Below, in pieces: positions 8,472 through 15,536 of a stretch of 24,646 nucleotides of DNA. The stretch is from Darwinimomas sp045600945. Lineage in GTDB: Bacteria; Bacillota; Clostridia; Lachnospirales; Lachnospiraceae. The DNA is taken from the NCBI GenBank assembly GCA_045600945.1, contig JAZRYX010000007.1, positions 1 to 24,646 of the forward strand, given 5' to 3'. A program made the position numbers and the translations under genes. Every line of letters begins with the position of its first letter. The stretch's first letter is position 1. A model generated the notes under the pieces. It was not told the DNA's origin. It saw only the letters and a list, made by a program, of their open reading frames with translations, and searched no databases.

Positions 8472-8840
8472 TTATTTCTTCTTATTTGCAACTGTCTTTC
8501 TAGGTCCCTTGCATGTTCTTGCGTTTGTCTTGGTCTTCTGACCACGGCATGGGAGACCCTTACGATGACGGATGCCTCTGTAGCAACTGATTTCCTGAAG
8601 TCTCTTGATGTTCATTGCGGTCTCTCTACGAAGATCACCTTCAACAACCTGAGTATCAGTGATAACCTGTGCTATGTTCTTTACCTCGTCGTCTGTAAGA
8701 TCCTTAACTCTAGTGTCTGGATTTACTCCGGCTTCTTTGAGAATACGATTTGAACTTGTTACACCGATACCGTAGATGTATGTAAGTCCGATTTCTACTC
8801 GTTTTTCTCTTGGTAAGTCAACACCTGCAATACGAGCCAT
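8472..8840 (-). CDS. rpsM: 30S ribosomal protein S13
   Basis: S13 sits on the 30S head, forms intersubunit bridges to L5 and contacts P-site tRNA through its basic tail. The 122-residue protein begins MARIAGVDLPREKRVEIGLTY, carries the conserved YRGIRHRKGLPCRGQKT segment, and ends in a Lys/Arg-rich tail (TCKGPRKTVANKKK). AGGAGG lies ten bases before the ATG. An unusually long gap of 180 bases with repeats lies between it and rpmJ, whereas most neighbouring genes here are closely spaced. Confidence 0.98.
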   Translation of the reverse strand: MARIAGVDLPREKRVEIGLTYIYGIGVTSSNRILKEAGVNPDTRVKDLTDDEVKNIAQVITDTQVVEGDLRRETAMNIKRLQEISCYRGIRHRKGLPCRGQKTKTNARTCKGPRKTVANKKK

Positions 8841-8890
8841 ACTGCTATTTCCTCCTGTTTTTTTATTATTAACCTGTTAGTAAACATTTC

Positions 8891-9026
8891 AAGGTCTTAG
8901 CCGCCCGACTCCAACTAAATTCGTACTGCGCTCAGAAACGCTCGCTTGTACTCATCAAGTTTACGCTGGGAGGCTTCGAACTAAACTCGTCCTTCGTTAA
9001 AACTCGGACTCATTAAGGTCTTAGCC
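8891..9026. repeat. 12-bp direct repeat flanking an insertion-like segment between rpmJ and rpsM
   Basis: The 12-mer AAGGTCTTAGCC occurs exactly at 8891-8902 and 9015-9026, the second copy covering the last bases of rpmJ. The 112 bases between contain two degenerate copies of a roughly 40-50 base unit, both starting AACTAAA (8913 and 8979, 15 of 18 bases the same at the start) and both ending near ACTCAT[CT]AAG (8950-8959, 9008-9017). There is no open reading frame of note. The layout resembles a small non-coding mobile element with a target duplication, or a local tandem duplication; the sequence alone cannot decide. Confidence 0.6.
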
Positions 9027-9134
9027 TTGTCTCTGTTTATGCTTCGGGTTCTCACAAATAATCATGATAGCCCCTTTTCTTTTGATAACTTTGCACTTTT
9101 CGCAAATCGGCTTAACCGATGAACGTACTTTCAT
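9021..9134 (-). CDS. rpmJ: 50S ribosomal protein L36 (zinc type)
   Basis: This short gene encodes 37 residues, beginning MKVRSSVKPICEKC. Cys11, Cys14, Cys27 and His32 are the zinc ligands of the zinc-binding L36 form. L36 stabilises the 23S rRNA near the L16/L6 region late in assembly. AAGGAG lies seven bases before the ATG. It is the first gene after the promoter at 9186-9214 and thus probably the first cistron of the alpha operon. Its stop codon lies inside one copy of the 12-base direct repeat, so an insertion appears to have occurred just at the end of the gene without altering the protein. Confidence 0.96.
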   Translation of the reverse strand: MKVRSSVKPICEKCKVIKRKGAIMIICENPKHKQRQG

Positions 9135-9185
9135 TTTCGTTCTCCTTTTCTAAGTTTACAGTGCCCTTTGCACGCGCGAATAATA

Positions 9186-9214
9186 ATTATATCACAATTC
9201 AAATTACTTGTCAC
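9186..9214 (-). promoter_or_regulatory. promoter of the rpmJ-rplQ (alpha) operon
   Basis: Minus-strand -35 GTGACA (9214-9209, 5 of 6) lies inside the end of infA; the -10 is a perfect TATAAT (9191-9186) with a 17-base spacer and a TG one base before it, making an extended -10. Transcription should begin near 9179, leaving an approximately 45-base leader that carries a small GTGC/GCAC hairpin (9161-9173) and the rpmJ ribosome binding site. It would allow the alpha operon to be made independently of readthrough from the S10-spc genes. Confidence 0.8.
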
Positions 9215-9422
9215 GCCATATAATACGGCCTTTTGAGAGATCGTACGGGGACAGCTCAATCGTTACTTTGTCACCCGGCAGAATACGTATATAATTCATA
9301 CGAAGCTTGCCGCTGATATGAGCAAGTACCTGGTGCCCATTCTCAAGCTCGACCTGAAACATGGCATTGGGTAATTTCTCGATTACCTTACCTTCGATTT
9401 CAATAACATCAGTTTTTGACAC
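9204..9422 (-). CDS. infA: translation initiation factor IF-1
   Basis: IF-1 occupies the 30S A site during initiation and assists IF-2 and IF-3. The 72-residue OB-fold protein is full length, with IEIEGKVIEKLPNAMFQVEL at the start, HISGKLRMNYIRILPGD in the middle and IIWRDK at the end, all family hallmarks. The start codon is GTG (MSKTDVIEIEG), with GGGAGG about ten bases upstream. It lies 24 bases after map. Its 3' end also holds the -35 box of the next promoter. Confidence 0.97.
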   Translation of the reverse strand: MSKTDVIEIEGKVIEKLPNAMFQVELENGHQVLAHISGKLRMNYIRILPGDKVTIELSPYDLSKGRIIWRDK

Positions 9423-9446
9423 TATCTAATATCCTCCCATTGCGTA

Positions 9447-10196
9447 TCATACAAGGCTCAAAATTTCCGGCTCACCGTCTGTGATGAGTATCGTGTTTTC
9501 ATAATGAGCTGATAGCGATCCGTCATCCGTTACGACTGTCCATTCATCCTCTGTCCATGCTACATCTGCACGTCCCATGTTGATCATCGGTTCAATGGCA
9601 AGCGTCATGCCCGGTTTCAACAATATGCCTTTGCGGTTCATCCGGAAGTTCGGAATCTCCGGATCCTCATGCATCTTTGTCCCGATTCCGTGACCTACCA
9701 AATCTCTGACAACCCCGTATCCGAAGCTCTCTGCATAGTCCTGGATGTGTCCGCAGATATCATTAAGATGACTGCCTGCAACTGCATATTTTATCCCTTC
9801 AAAGAAACATTGCTTTGTGACTTCAATCAGTTTTTCCGCCTCGGGGCTTATCTTTCCGACAGCCCACGTTCTTGCTGCATCCGACTGAAAACCGTGTCGG
9901 ATAACTCCGGCGTCGATACTTATGATATCGCCCTCATGAAGAACTCTCTTCTTATTGGGAATGCCATGGACAACTTCTTCATTTACCGAAGTACATATCG
10001 AAGCCGGATATCCTTCATAATTCAAAAATGAAGGAATGCATCCGTAGCTTCTGATGATTTCATCGCCCTTACGATTCAACTCTCCTGTGGTGATGCCGGG
10101 CCCAATTAACTCTCTAAGACGTTCATGCGTCTCTGAGAGTATTTTGCCCGCCTCACGCATCAGTTGTATTTCCCTTGCTGATTTGATCGTTACCAT
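9447..10196 (-). CDS. map: methionine aminopeptidase, type I
   Basis: This cytosolic metalloenzyme removes the initiator Met from nascent proteins whose second residue is small. The 249-residue protein has all catalytic positions of the pita-bread fold: substrate-contact His77 and metal ligands Asp95 (SIDAG), Asp106 (SDAART), His169 (GHGIG), Glu202 (IEPM) and Glu233 (HYENT). No N-terminal zinc-finger or SH3-binding extension is present. GGAG lies eight bases before the ATG. The adk-map-infA order is typical of Gram-positive spc operons. In some Clostridia a small KOW-domain gene sits between map and infA; here only 24 bases separate them. Confidence 0.97.
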   Translation of the reverse strand: MVTIKSAREIQLMREAGKILSETHERLRELIGPGITTGELNRKGDEIIRSYGCIPSFLNYEGYPASICTSVNEEVVHGIPNKKRVLHEGDIISIDAGVIRHGFQSDAARTWAVGKISPEAEKLIEVTKQCFFEGIKYAVAGSHLNDICGHIQDYAESFGYGVVRDLVGHGIGTKMHEDPEIPNFRMNRKGILLKPGMTLAIEPMINMGRADVAWTEDEWTVVTDDGSLSAHYENTILITDGEPEILSLV

Positions 10197-10213
10197 CTAT
10201 TCTCTCCGGTTCT

Positions 10214-10867
10214 TTATTTGTTTAAACTGTCGAGAACATCTACGATATCAGCAAAGACCTTATCCATTCTCTGAGTGCCGTCAACACTCTTCAGAATCTG
10301 CTGCTTTGAATAATAATCGATAAGCGGCTGAGTCTGACTATGATATACGACCAGTCTTTTCTTCACTGTCTCGGGAAGGTCATCATCGCGTGTATAAAGC
10401 TCGCCACCGCATACATCGCAAACTCCCGGAACTATGGAAGGTTTAAACTCTGTATGGAATCCCTCTCCGCATTTCCTGCAGGTTCTGCGTCCCGACATAC
10501 GATTCATGATGGTTTCATCCGGAACGTTTACGTCAATGACTGCATCTATTGACTCTTTCGCCGAAGCAAGTGCTTCTGTCAGAGCCTCGGCCTGCGGAAT
10601 GTTTCTGGGAAAACCGTCAAGAACATATCCGTTCTTACAGTCTGCCTGATGGATACGATCCATAAGCATCCCTATAGTGATCTCATCCGGCACCAGAGCT
10701 CCCTGGTCCATATAGACCTTTGCCTTAAGGCCAAGCTCTGTTCCTTCCTTCAGATTGCTTCTGAAGATGTCGCCGGTTGAGACATGTGGTATATCATATT
10801 TTTCTGCGATTCTTTTTGCCTGTGTACCCTTGCCTGCGCCGGGTGCACCAACCATTATGATCTTCAT
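10214..10867 (-). CDS. adk: adenylate kinase with zinc-binding lid
   Basis: The enzyme interconverts ATP plus AMP and two ADP in the cytosol. The 217-residue product starts MKIIMVGAPGAGKGTQ, with P-loop GAPGAGKGT (7-15), the AMP-site region STGDIFR (30-36) and DGFPRN (84-89). The long LID domain carries Cys130, Cys133, Cys150 and Cys153, the structural zinc site of Gram-positive enzymes. A frame open up to 10885 overlaps secY, but GGAGG lies six bases before the ATG at 10867, which is therefore chosen. It follows secY with a 14-base gap. Confidence 0.96.
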   Translation of the reverse strand: MKIIMVGAPGAGKGTQAKRIAEKYDIPHVSTGDIFRSNLKEGTELGLKAKVYMDQGALVPDEITIGMLMDRIHQADCKNGYVLDGFPRNIPQAEALTEALASAKESIDAVIDVNVPDETIMNRMSGRRTCRKCGEGFHTEFKPSIVPGVCDVCGGELYTRDDDLPETVKKRLVVYHSQTQPLIDYYSKQQILKSVDGTQRMDKVFADIVDVLDSLNK

Positions 10868-10881
10868 AATCGCCTCCGGGA

Positions 10882-12198
10882 TCACTCGTTAAGGAATCCC
10901 TTATAATTTCTGACGAGCATCTGTGACTCTACATCTTTCATTGTCTCAAGGATAACACCTACGATGATGATAAGTGATGTTCCCATAAAGCCGAGACGGC
11001 TGAGTGAGAATAATCCTGAAAGAATGATTGGAATAAGTGCTACGATAAGAAGTCCCACTGCTCCGATGAAAATGATGTAATTCAATATCTTATTCAGGTA
11101 ATCACTGGTTGGCTTACCTGGTCTGATACCCGGAATAAAGCCACCGGATTTCTTAAGATTATTGGCCACCTCTAACGGATTGAATGTAATCGATGTATAG
11201 AAGTATGCAAAAACAATAATCAGGAAGATGTAAATAAGAAGTCCTATTGAATAAATCATGTTGCCCGGTTTCAACCAGTTGTTTGAGCTGAGGCAAAGGA
11301 GTATCTTCCCACCGAATGTTGAGTAATCTACATTGAAGAACTGTGCGATTACTACAGGGAAAGACATAAGTGATGATGCGAAGATTACAGGGATAACACC
11401 TGCGGTGTTAACCTTCAGCGGGATAGCTGAACCCTGTCCGCCGAGCATCTTACGTCCTACTGTCTTAGCTGAGTACTGAACCGGAATCCTTCTCTCGGCA
11501 TCCTGAAGCAGTACAACATATGTAACCATTGCAACTGCAAGAGCTACCATGATGAGGATAAGGATAACCTTAACCGCTACTGACTTTCCTGTAAGGAAAC
11601 GCTCACCAAGAGTACGGATATCTGCCGGCAATGATGAAATGATGTTGAAAAGAAGTACCATAGAGATACCGTTTCCTACTCCATTCTCAGTGATACGCTC
11701 ACCGATCCACATAAGGAATGCACTGCCTGCCGTCATGGTCAAGATTGCAACTACGATACTAAGGAAATCAAAGCTGACCAAAAGACCCTGATTACCAAAT
11801 CCTACTACCATGGCAATTGATTCAACAAGTGCCAGAATAACTGTAAGATAACGTGTGATGCTTATGATTTTCTTCCTGCCGTCCTCGCCCTCTCTCTGCA
11901 TCTCTTCGAGTGCAGGGATGGCGATGGTAAGCAGCTGAACAATGATTGAACTTGTGATGTAAGGTGTAATTGAAAGAGCAAGTATGCTGAGACTTTCAAA
12001 TGAACCACCTGTCATTGCATTGAAGAAACTGAATGCATCACCTGTCTGTGATGCGAAGAACGAGGCAAAATAAGAAGTATTAACTCCCGGAATCGGAACG
12101 TTGCTTCCGAATCTGATTACGCAAAGCATAATGAAAGTAAATATTATCTTCTTACGGATGTCTACGATTCTCCATGCATCTGCTATTTTTTTCAGCAT
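10882..12198 (-). CDS. secY: Sec translocon channel subunit SecY
   Basis: SecY is the membrane pore through which SecA or ribosomes pass proteins. The 438-residue protein has about ten hydrophobic segments. Family motifs are present in order: FGSNVPIPGV near the first span, SITPYITSSIIVQLL in the second span, MWIGERITENGVGNGIS, the cytosolic loop AERRIPVQY, LKVNTAGVIPVIFASS, the cytosolic tip ANNLKKSGGFIPGIRPG, and the cytosolic tail ending VRNYKGFLNE. The start lies one base past the rplO stop (TAA TATG) with GAGGAG upstream, indicating coupling to L15, as in most bacteria. Confidence 0.97.
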   Translation of the reverse strand: MLKKIADAWRIVDIRKKIIFTFIMLCVIRFGSNVPIPGVNTSYFASFFASQTGDAFSFFNAMTGGSFESLSILALSITPYITSSIIVQLLTIAIPALEEMQREGEDGRKKIISITRYLTVILALVESIAMVVGFGNQGLLVSFDFLSIVVAILTMTAGSAFLMWIGERITENGVGNGISMVLLFNIISSLPADIRTLGERFLTGKSVAVKVILILIMVALAVAMVTYVVLLQDAERRIPVQYSAKTVGRKMLGGQGSAIPLKVNTAGVIPVIFASSLMSFPVVIAQFFNVDYSTFGGKILLCLSSNNWLKPGNMIYSIGLLIYIFLIIVFAYFYTSITFNPLEVANNLKKSGGFIPGIRPGKPTSDYLNKILNYIIFIGAVGLLIVALIPIILSGLFSLSRLGFMGTSLIIIVGVILETMKDVESQMLVRNYKGFLNE

Positions 12199-12199
12199 A

Positions 12200-12640
12200 T
12201 TAGATCTCCTCGCATGTTCCGCCTACTGCTTCGATTTTGGCTTTTGCACCCTCTGAGAATGCAGCTGCCTTAACATTAAGCTTCTTTGTGAGCTCACCGT
12301 TACCAAGAATCTTAACACCGTCACGAACATGTTTGATGATACCTGCCTCAAGAAGAACATCCGGTGTTACCTCGATGCCATCCTCAAGACACTCAAGTGC
12401 TGATACATTGATAGCAACGATTTCCTTAGTATTGATGTTGGTGAATCCCCTCTTAGGAAGACGTCTGAAAAGTGGCATCTGGCCGCCTTCAAATCCCGGT
12501 CTCGGAGCTCCTGAACGAGCTTTCTGACCCTTATGACCCTTACCTGCCTGTGTTCCGTTACCTGAACCATGTCCACGGCCACGTCTGAAGTTACCGCTAT
12601 GAACAGAACCTGCTGCGGGTCTTAAATTAGATAAATCCAT
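12200..12640 (-). CDS. rplO: 50S ribosomal protein L15
   Basis: L15 is a late-binding large-subunit protein with a long Gly/Arg-rich tail that penetrates the 23S rRNA. The 146-residue sequence starts MDLSNLRPAAGSVHSGNFRRG, followed by the basic stretch GHGSGNGTQAGKGHKGQKAR and the PGFEGGQMPLFRRLPKRGF motif, then a compact C-terminal domain. Length is normal. GGGAGG lies seven bases before the ATG. It is 14 bases past rpmD and effectively joined to secY. Confidence 0.97.
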   Translation of the reverse strand: MDLSNLRPAAGSVHSGNFRRGRGHGSGNGTQAGKGHKGQKARSGAPRPGFEGGQMPLFRRLPKRGFTNINTKEIVAINVSALECLEDGIEVTPDVLLEAGIIKHVRDGVKILGNGELTKKLNVKAAAFSEGAKAKIEAVGGTCEEI

Positions 12641-12654
12641 GACTCTCCCTCCCG

Positions 12655-12837
12655 TTAGATTTCTTCTACTTTTACAAGATGTCTTACATGCCAGATCATT
12701 CCGCGAACTGCATCATTATCAGGCATCTCAACAACCTTGTGCATCTTTGTAAGTCCAAGTGCTTCTACTGTAGCTCTCTGCTTTGGGATAGCGCCGATAG
12801 GAGACTTGACTAATTCAATTTTTAATTTGTTTGCCAT
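12655..12837 (-). CDS. rpmD: 50S ribosomal protein L30
   Basis: L30 is a small peripheral protein of the large subunit. The 60-residue product has the family pattern KIELVKSPIGAIPKQRATVEALGL, then the NDAVRGMIWHVRHLVKVEE end. Length is typical of the bacterial short form. AAGGAGGAG lies a few bases before the ATG, and the gap from rpsE is 13 bases, the usual place in the spc operon. Confidence 0.96.
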   Translation of the reverse strand: MANKLKIELVKSPIGAIPKQRATVEALGLTKMHKVVEMPDNDAVRGMIWHVRHLVKVEEI

Positions 12838-12850
12838 TTTTATCTCCTCC

Positions 12851-13360
12851 TTATCCCAATAACTGCTCTACGCTGATTCCGCGAAGTCTTGCAACTTCTT
12901 CAGGAGTCTTCATAGCCTTAAGACCTGTAAGTGTTGCCATAACCACGTTTGTCTTATTGTTTGAACCAAGTGATTTAGCACGGATATTCTTGATACCTGC
13001 AAGCTCAACTACCGCACGAACAGGACCACCTGCAACAACGCCGGTACCTTCCGGAGCTGTCTTCATAAGTACTCTTGAACTTCCGTAAACACCTGTGTAA
13101 TCATGATAGATACTGCCCTTGTCATTGATCGGGATTTCAACAATAGCTCTCTGTGCAGCCTCTTTGCCTTTACGGATAGCTTCTGAAACTTCACCGGCCT
13201 TTCCAAGACCTACACCTACATGACCATTTCCGTCACCTACAACTACAAGTGCTGAGAATCTCATTGTACGACCACCCTTAACGGTTTTAGAAACACGTTT
13301 GATGGCTACTACTCTATCGTTTAACTCAAGCTTGCTTGGGTCAACAAAACCTTTTTTCAT
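12851..13360 (-). CDS. rpsE: 30S ribosomal protein S5
   Basis: S5 lies at the mRNA entry site and affects decoding accuracy; spectinomycin resistance changes map to its N-terminal loop. The double-stranded RNA-binding-like N-terminal domain is seen in ELNDRVVAIKRVSKTVKGGRTM followed by VVVGDGNGHVGVGLGKAGEV; the C-terminal domain ends RLRGISVEQLLG. An ATG at 13378 overlaps the rplR stop (TAATG) and would add MERRHR, but those codons contain an AGGAG seven bases before the ATG at 13360. The latter gives the usual N-terminus (MKKGFVDPSKLEL) and 169 residues, so it is preferred. Which start is used in the cell is not certain. Confidence 0.94.
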   Translation of the reverse strand: MKKGFVDPSKLELNDRVVAIKRVSKTVKGGRTMRFSALVVVGDGNGHVGVGLGKAGEVSEAIRKGKEAAQRAIVEIPINDKGSIYHDYTGVYGSSRVLMKTAPEGTGVVAGGPVRAVVELAGIKNIRAKSLGSNNKTNVVMATLTGLKAMKTPEEVARLRGISVEQLLG

Positions 13361-13377
13361 CCTGTGTCTCCTTTCCA

Positions 13378-13746
13378 TTAGAACTGAAGTCCAGCTTCAC
13401 GAGCTGCATCAGCGAGTGCCTGTACTTTTCCATGATAGAGGAATCCACCTCTGTCAAAAACTACTTCTTTGATGCCCTTATCAAGTGCTCTCTTTGCTAC
13501 GAGTGTACCTACATAAGCTGCTGCATCAACATTATTTGTCTTCTCAAGCTCGTCCTTAACTGCCTTTTCAACAGTTGAGGCTGCTGCCAGAGTATTACCA
13601 ACCGTATCGTCAATAATCTGAGCGTACATATGGTTGTTGCTTCTGAAAACTGCAAGACGAGGTCTTTCAGCTGTTCCGGCAAAGCGGTTGCGTAATCTCT
13701 GATGCTTTTTGATTCTAAGCGCATTCTTATCCTGCTTACTAACCAT
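13378..13746 (-). CDS. rplR: 50S ribosomal protein L18
   Basis: L18 binds 5S rRNA together with L5 in the central protuberance. The 122-residue protein has the basic N-terminus KKHQRLRNRFAGTAERPRLAVFRSNNHMYAQ and the conserved end FDRGGFLYHGKVQALADAAREAGL. Length is normal. It follows rplF by 18 bases, and its stop codon overlaps a possible upstream start of rpsE by one base. Confidence 0.97.
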   Translation of the reverse strand: MVSKQDKNALRIKKHQRLRNRFAGTAERPRLAVFRSNNHMYAQIIDDTVGNTLAAASTVEKAVKDELEKTNNVDAAAYVGTLVAKRALDKGIKEVVFDRGGFLYHGKVQALADAAREAGLQF

Positions 13747-13764
13747 CTTATTACCCTCCTATTA

Positions 13765-14301
13765 TTATTTGCCGGTCTTACCGACTTTACGTCTGATATG
13801 CTCTGTTGAGTACTTGATACCTTTGCCCTTATATGGCTCCGGTCCTCTCTTGGATCTGATCTCAGCTGCATGCTGTCCGACCTTCTCCTTGTCGATACCT
13901 TCGATCTTGATTGTGTTGTTCTCAACTGTTGTTGTGATGCCTTCAGGATCAGGCATATTGATCGGATGTGAATATCCGAGTGAGAGTTCAAGAACTTTGC
14001 CGTTCTTATTTGCTCTGTAACCAACACCGTTGATTTCAAGTACTTTTGAGTAACCGTCTGTTACACCGATTACCATGTTGTTAATAAGTGTTCTTGTAAG
14101 ACCATGAAGCGCTTTGTTCTGCTTCAGATCATTAGGTCTTGTAACGATAACCTCTGCACCTTCCTGCTTGATATTCATAGCTGAAGGAAGTGTGCGCTCA
14201 AGTGTACCCTTGGGACCCTTTACAGTCACATGATTATTTTCTGCGATTGTGACAGTAACTCCTGCCGGAATCGCGATAGGCATTTTACCGATTCGTGACA
14301 T
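13765..14301 (-). CDS. rplF: 50S ribosomal protein L6
   Basis: L6 lies near the sarcin-ricin loop and the factor-binding site of the large subunit. The 178-residue product is a full-length two-repeat protein: MSRIGKMPIAIPAGVTVTI at the start, KGPKGTLERTLP, and the conserved C-terminal half with LGYSHPINMPDPEGI and the RGPEPYKGKGIKYSTEHIRRK tail. AGGAGG lies about six bases before the ATG. The 53-base gap to rpsH is one of the longer ones in the spc region and holds most of a perfect hairpin. Confidence 0.97.
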   Translation of the reverse strand: MSRIGKMPIAIPAGVTVTIAENNHVTVKGPKGTLERTLPSAMNIKQEGAEVIVTRPNDLKQNKALHGLTRTLINNMVIGVTDGYSKVLEINGVGYRANKNGKVLELSLGYSHPINMPDPEGITTTVENNTIKIEGIDKEKVGQHAAEIRSKRGPEPYKGKGIKYSTEHIRRKVGKTGK

Positions 14302-14333
14302 GCCGTTCCTCCTATAATTTTAAATATTGTCGT

Positions 14334-14358
14334 GTAATTTCGACGCAGTCGAAATTAC
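14334..14358 (-). other. perfect 11-bp hairpin overlapping the rpsH stop codon
   Basis: An 11-base-pair perfect inverted repeat (arms 14334-14344 and 14348-14358, sequence GTAATTTCGAC with its complement) with a 3-base loop spans the rpsH stop codon. No T-run follows on the minus strand, so it does not look like a classical terminator. It may act in mRNA processing, stability or translational control between S8 and L6. Confidence 0.7.
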
Positions 14359-14756
14359 CATACAAAGGCTAAAACTTCGCCGCCTACGCCTAACTTACGG
14401 GCTTCTTTATCTGTAAGAACGCCCTGGTTTGTTGAAATGATTGCTGTGCCGAGTCCGCCGAGAACCTTTGGTAAATCTTCCTTGCCTGCGTAAATACGAA
14501 GACCGGGTTTAGATATCTTCTTGATACCGCTGATAATCTTCTCGTTTTTGTCAGCACCATACTTAAGTGTCATACGGATGGTCTTGAATGAACCATCATC
14601 TACGAGGTCGTACTTCTGAACATATCCTTCTTTAACAAGGATGTCAGCAATTGCTATCTTCATTTTAGAAGCAGGAATGTCAACCTCGTCATGTTTTGCT
14701 GTATTAGCATTACGGATTCTTGTAAGCATATCAGCAATTGGATCGCTCTGTGTCAT
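14355..14756 (-). CDS. rpsH: 30S ribosomal protein S8
   Basis: S8 binds helix 21 of the 16S rRNA central domain and is the spc operon repressor in E. coli. The 133-residue sequence begins with DPIADMLTRIRNAN, includes LKYGADKNEKIISGIKKISKPGLRIY, and ends with the conserved GGLGTAIISTNQGVLTDKEARK and GGEVLAFVW. Length is normal. It follows the S14 gene by 16 bases. Its stop codon lies inside a perfect hairpin. No clear S8-binding mimic was identified around rplE. Confidence 0.97.
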   Translation of the reverse strand: MTQSDPIADMLTRIRNANTAKHDEVDIPASKMKIAIADILVKEGYVQKYDLVDDGSFKTIRMTLKYGADKNEKIISGIKKISKPGLRIYAGKEDLPKVLGGLGTAIISTNQGVLTDKEARKLGVGGEVLAFVW

Positions 14757-14772
14757 GATATTTCCTCCTTCT

Positions 14773-14958
14773 TTACCAACTTGCTTTCTTTACACCCGGA
14801 ATCTCGCCCTTGTATGCGAGTTCACGGAAGCATACTCTGCAGATACCATACTTTCTAAGAACAGAATGTGGACGTCCACAAACACGGCATCTTGTATATT
14901 CTCTTGTAGAGAACTTTGCAGGGCGAGCCTGACGAATCTTCTGAGATTTCTTTGCCAT
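14773..14958 (-). CDS. rpsZ: 30S ribosomal protein S14, zinc type (type Z)
   Basis: S14 sits in the 30S head and is needed for late assembly. This is the short 61-residue zinc form with Cys24, Cys27, Cys40 and Cys43 in two CxxC pairs (CRVC and CRVC) and the GICRVCFRELAYKGEIPGVKKASW end. The longer zinc-free form used under zinc starvation in some Firmicutes is not in this window. The gene lies 16 bases after rplE and 16 before rpsH, the standard place. Confidence 0.97.
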   Translation of the reverse strand: MAKKSQKIRQARPAKFSTREYTRCRVCGRPHSVLRKYGICRVCFRELAYKGEIPGVKKASW

Positions 14959-14974
14959 AATTATTTAGTCCCCC

Positions 14975-15514
14975 TTATTTCTGGAAAGGCATATTGAAGA
15001 GTGTTAACAGATAACGAGCCTCTTCATCTGTCTTTGCTGTTGTTACAAAAATGATATCCATACCACGTACTTTATCTACCTTGTCATACTCGATCTCAGG
15101 GAAGATGAGCTGCTCCTTAACACCAAGTGCGTAATTTCCTCTGCCGTCAAATGCGTTCGGATTAACTCCACGGAAGTCACGTACACGAGGGAGTGCGAGG
15201 TTGATAAGACGATCTGCAAATTCATACATCTTCTCACCGCGAAGTGTAACCTTGCAACCTATCGGCATGCCTTCACGTACTTTGAAGTTTGCGATGTTGT
15301 GCTTTGACTTCGTAATTACTGCATGCTGACCTGTGATGATTTCGAGATCTCTGACGGCTGAATCAAGAACCTTAACGTTTTCCTTTGCTTCTCCGACGCC
15401 CATGTTGACAACGATCTTGTCAAGCTTCGGAACCTGCATAACGTTCTTGTAGCCGAACTTCTCTGTCATCTTCTTTACGATTTCGTTCTCGTATGTTTCT
15501 TTTAATCTGGCCAC
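14975..15514 (-). CDS. rplE: 50S ribosomal protein L5
   Basis: L5 binds 5S rRNA and contacts S13 and P-site tRNA at the central protuberance. The 179-residue protein has the family marks VVNMGVGEAKEN, the AVITKSKHNIANFKVREGMPIGCKVTLRG core, the RVRDFRGVNPNAFDGRGNY loop and the IIFVTTAKTDEEARYLL end. Length is typical. It is 22 bases after rplX. Confidence 0.98.
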   Translation of the reverse strand: MARLKETYENEIVKKMTEKFGYKNVMQVPKLDKIVVNMGVGEAKENVKVLDSAVRDLEIITGQHAVITKSKHNIANFKVREGMPIGCKVTLRGEKMYEFADRLINLALPRVRDFRGVNPNAFDGRGNYALGVKEQLIFPEIEYDKVDKVRGMDIIFVTTAKTDEEARYLLTLFNMPFQK

Positions 15515-15536
15515 TTAACTTTTCCTCCTTCCCTTC

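Noticed and set aside
9160..9172. 13-mer AGTGCCCTTTGCA shared with 21782-21794 before the S10 operon
   Set aside because: Several chance 13-mer matches are expected in 24 kb, and the copies lie at different places relative to the two promoters (leader versus spacer).
9423..9446. Small KOW-domain gene expected between map and infA in some Clostridia
   Set aside because: Only 24 bases are present, so the gene is absent here.
13509..14039. 176-codon minus-strand frame overlapping rplR and rplF
   Set aside because: Out-of-frame shadow of two clear ribosomal protein genes, with a Ser/Arg/Gln-rich composition.
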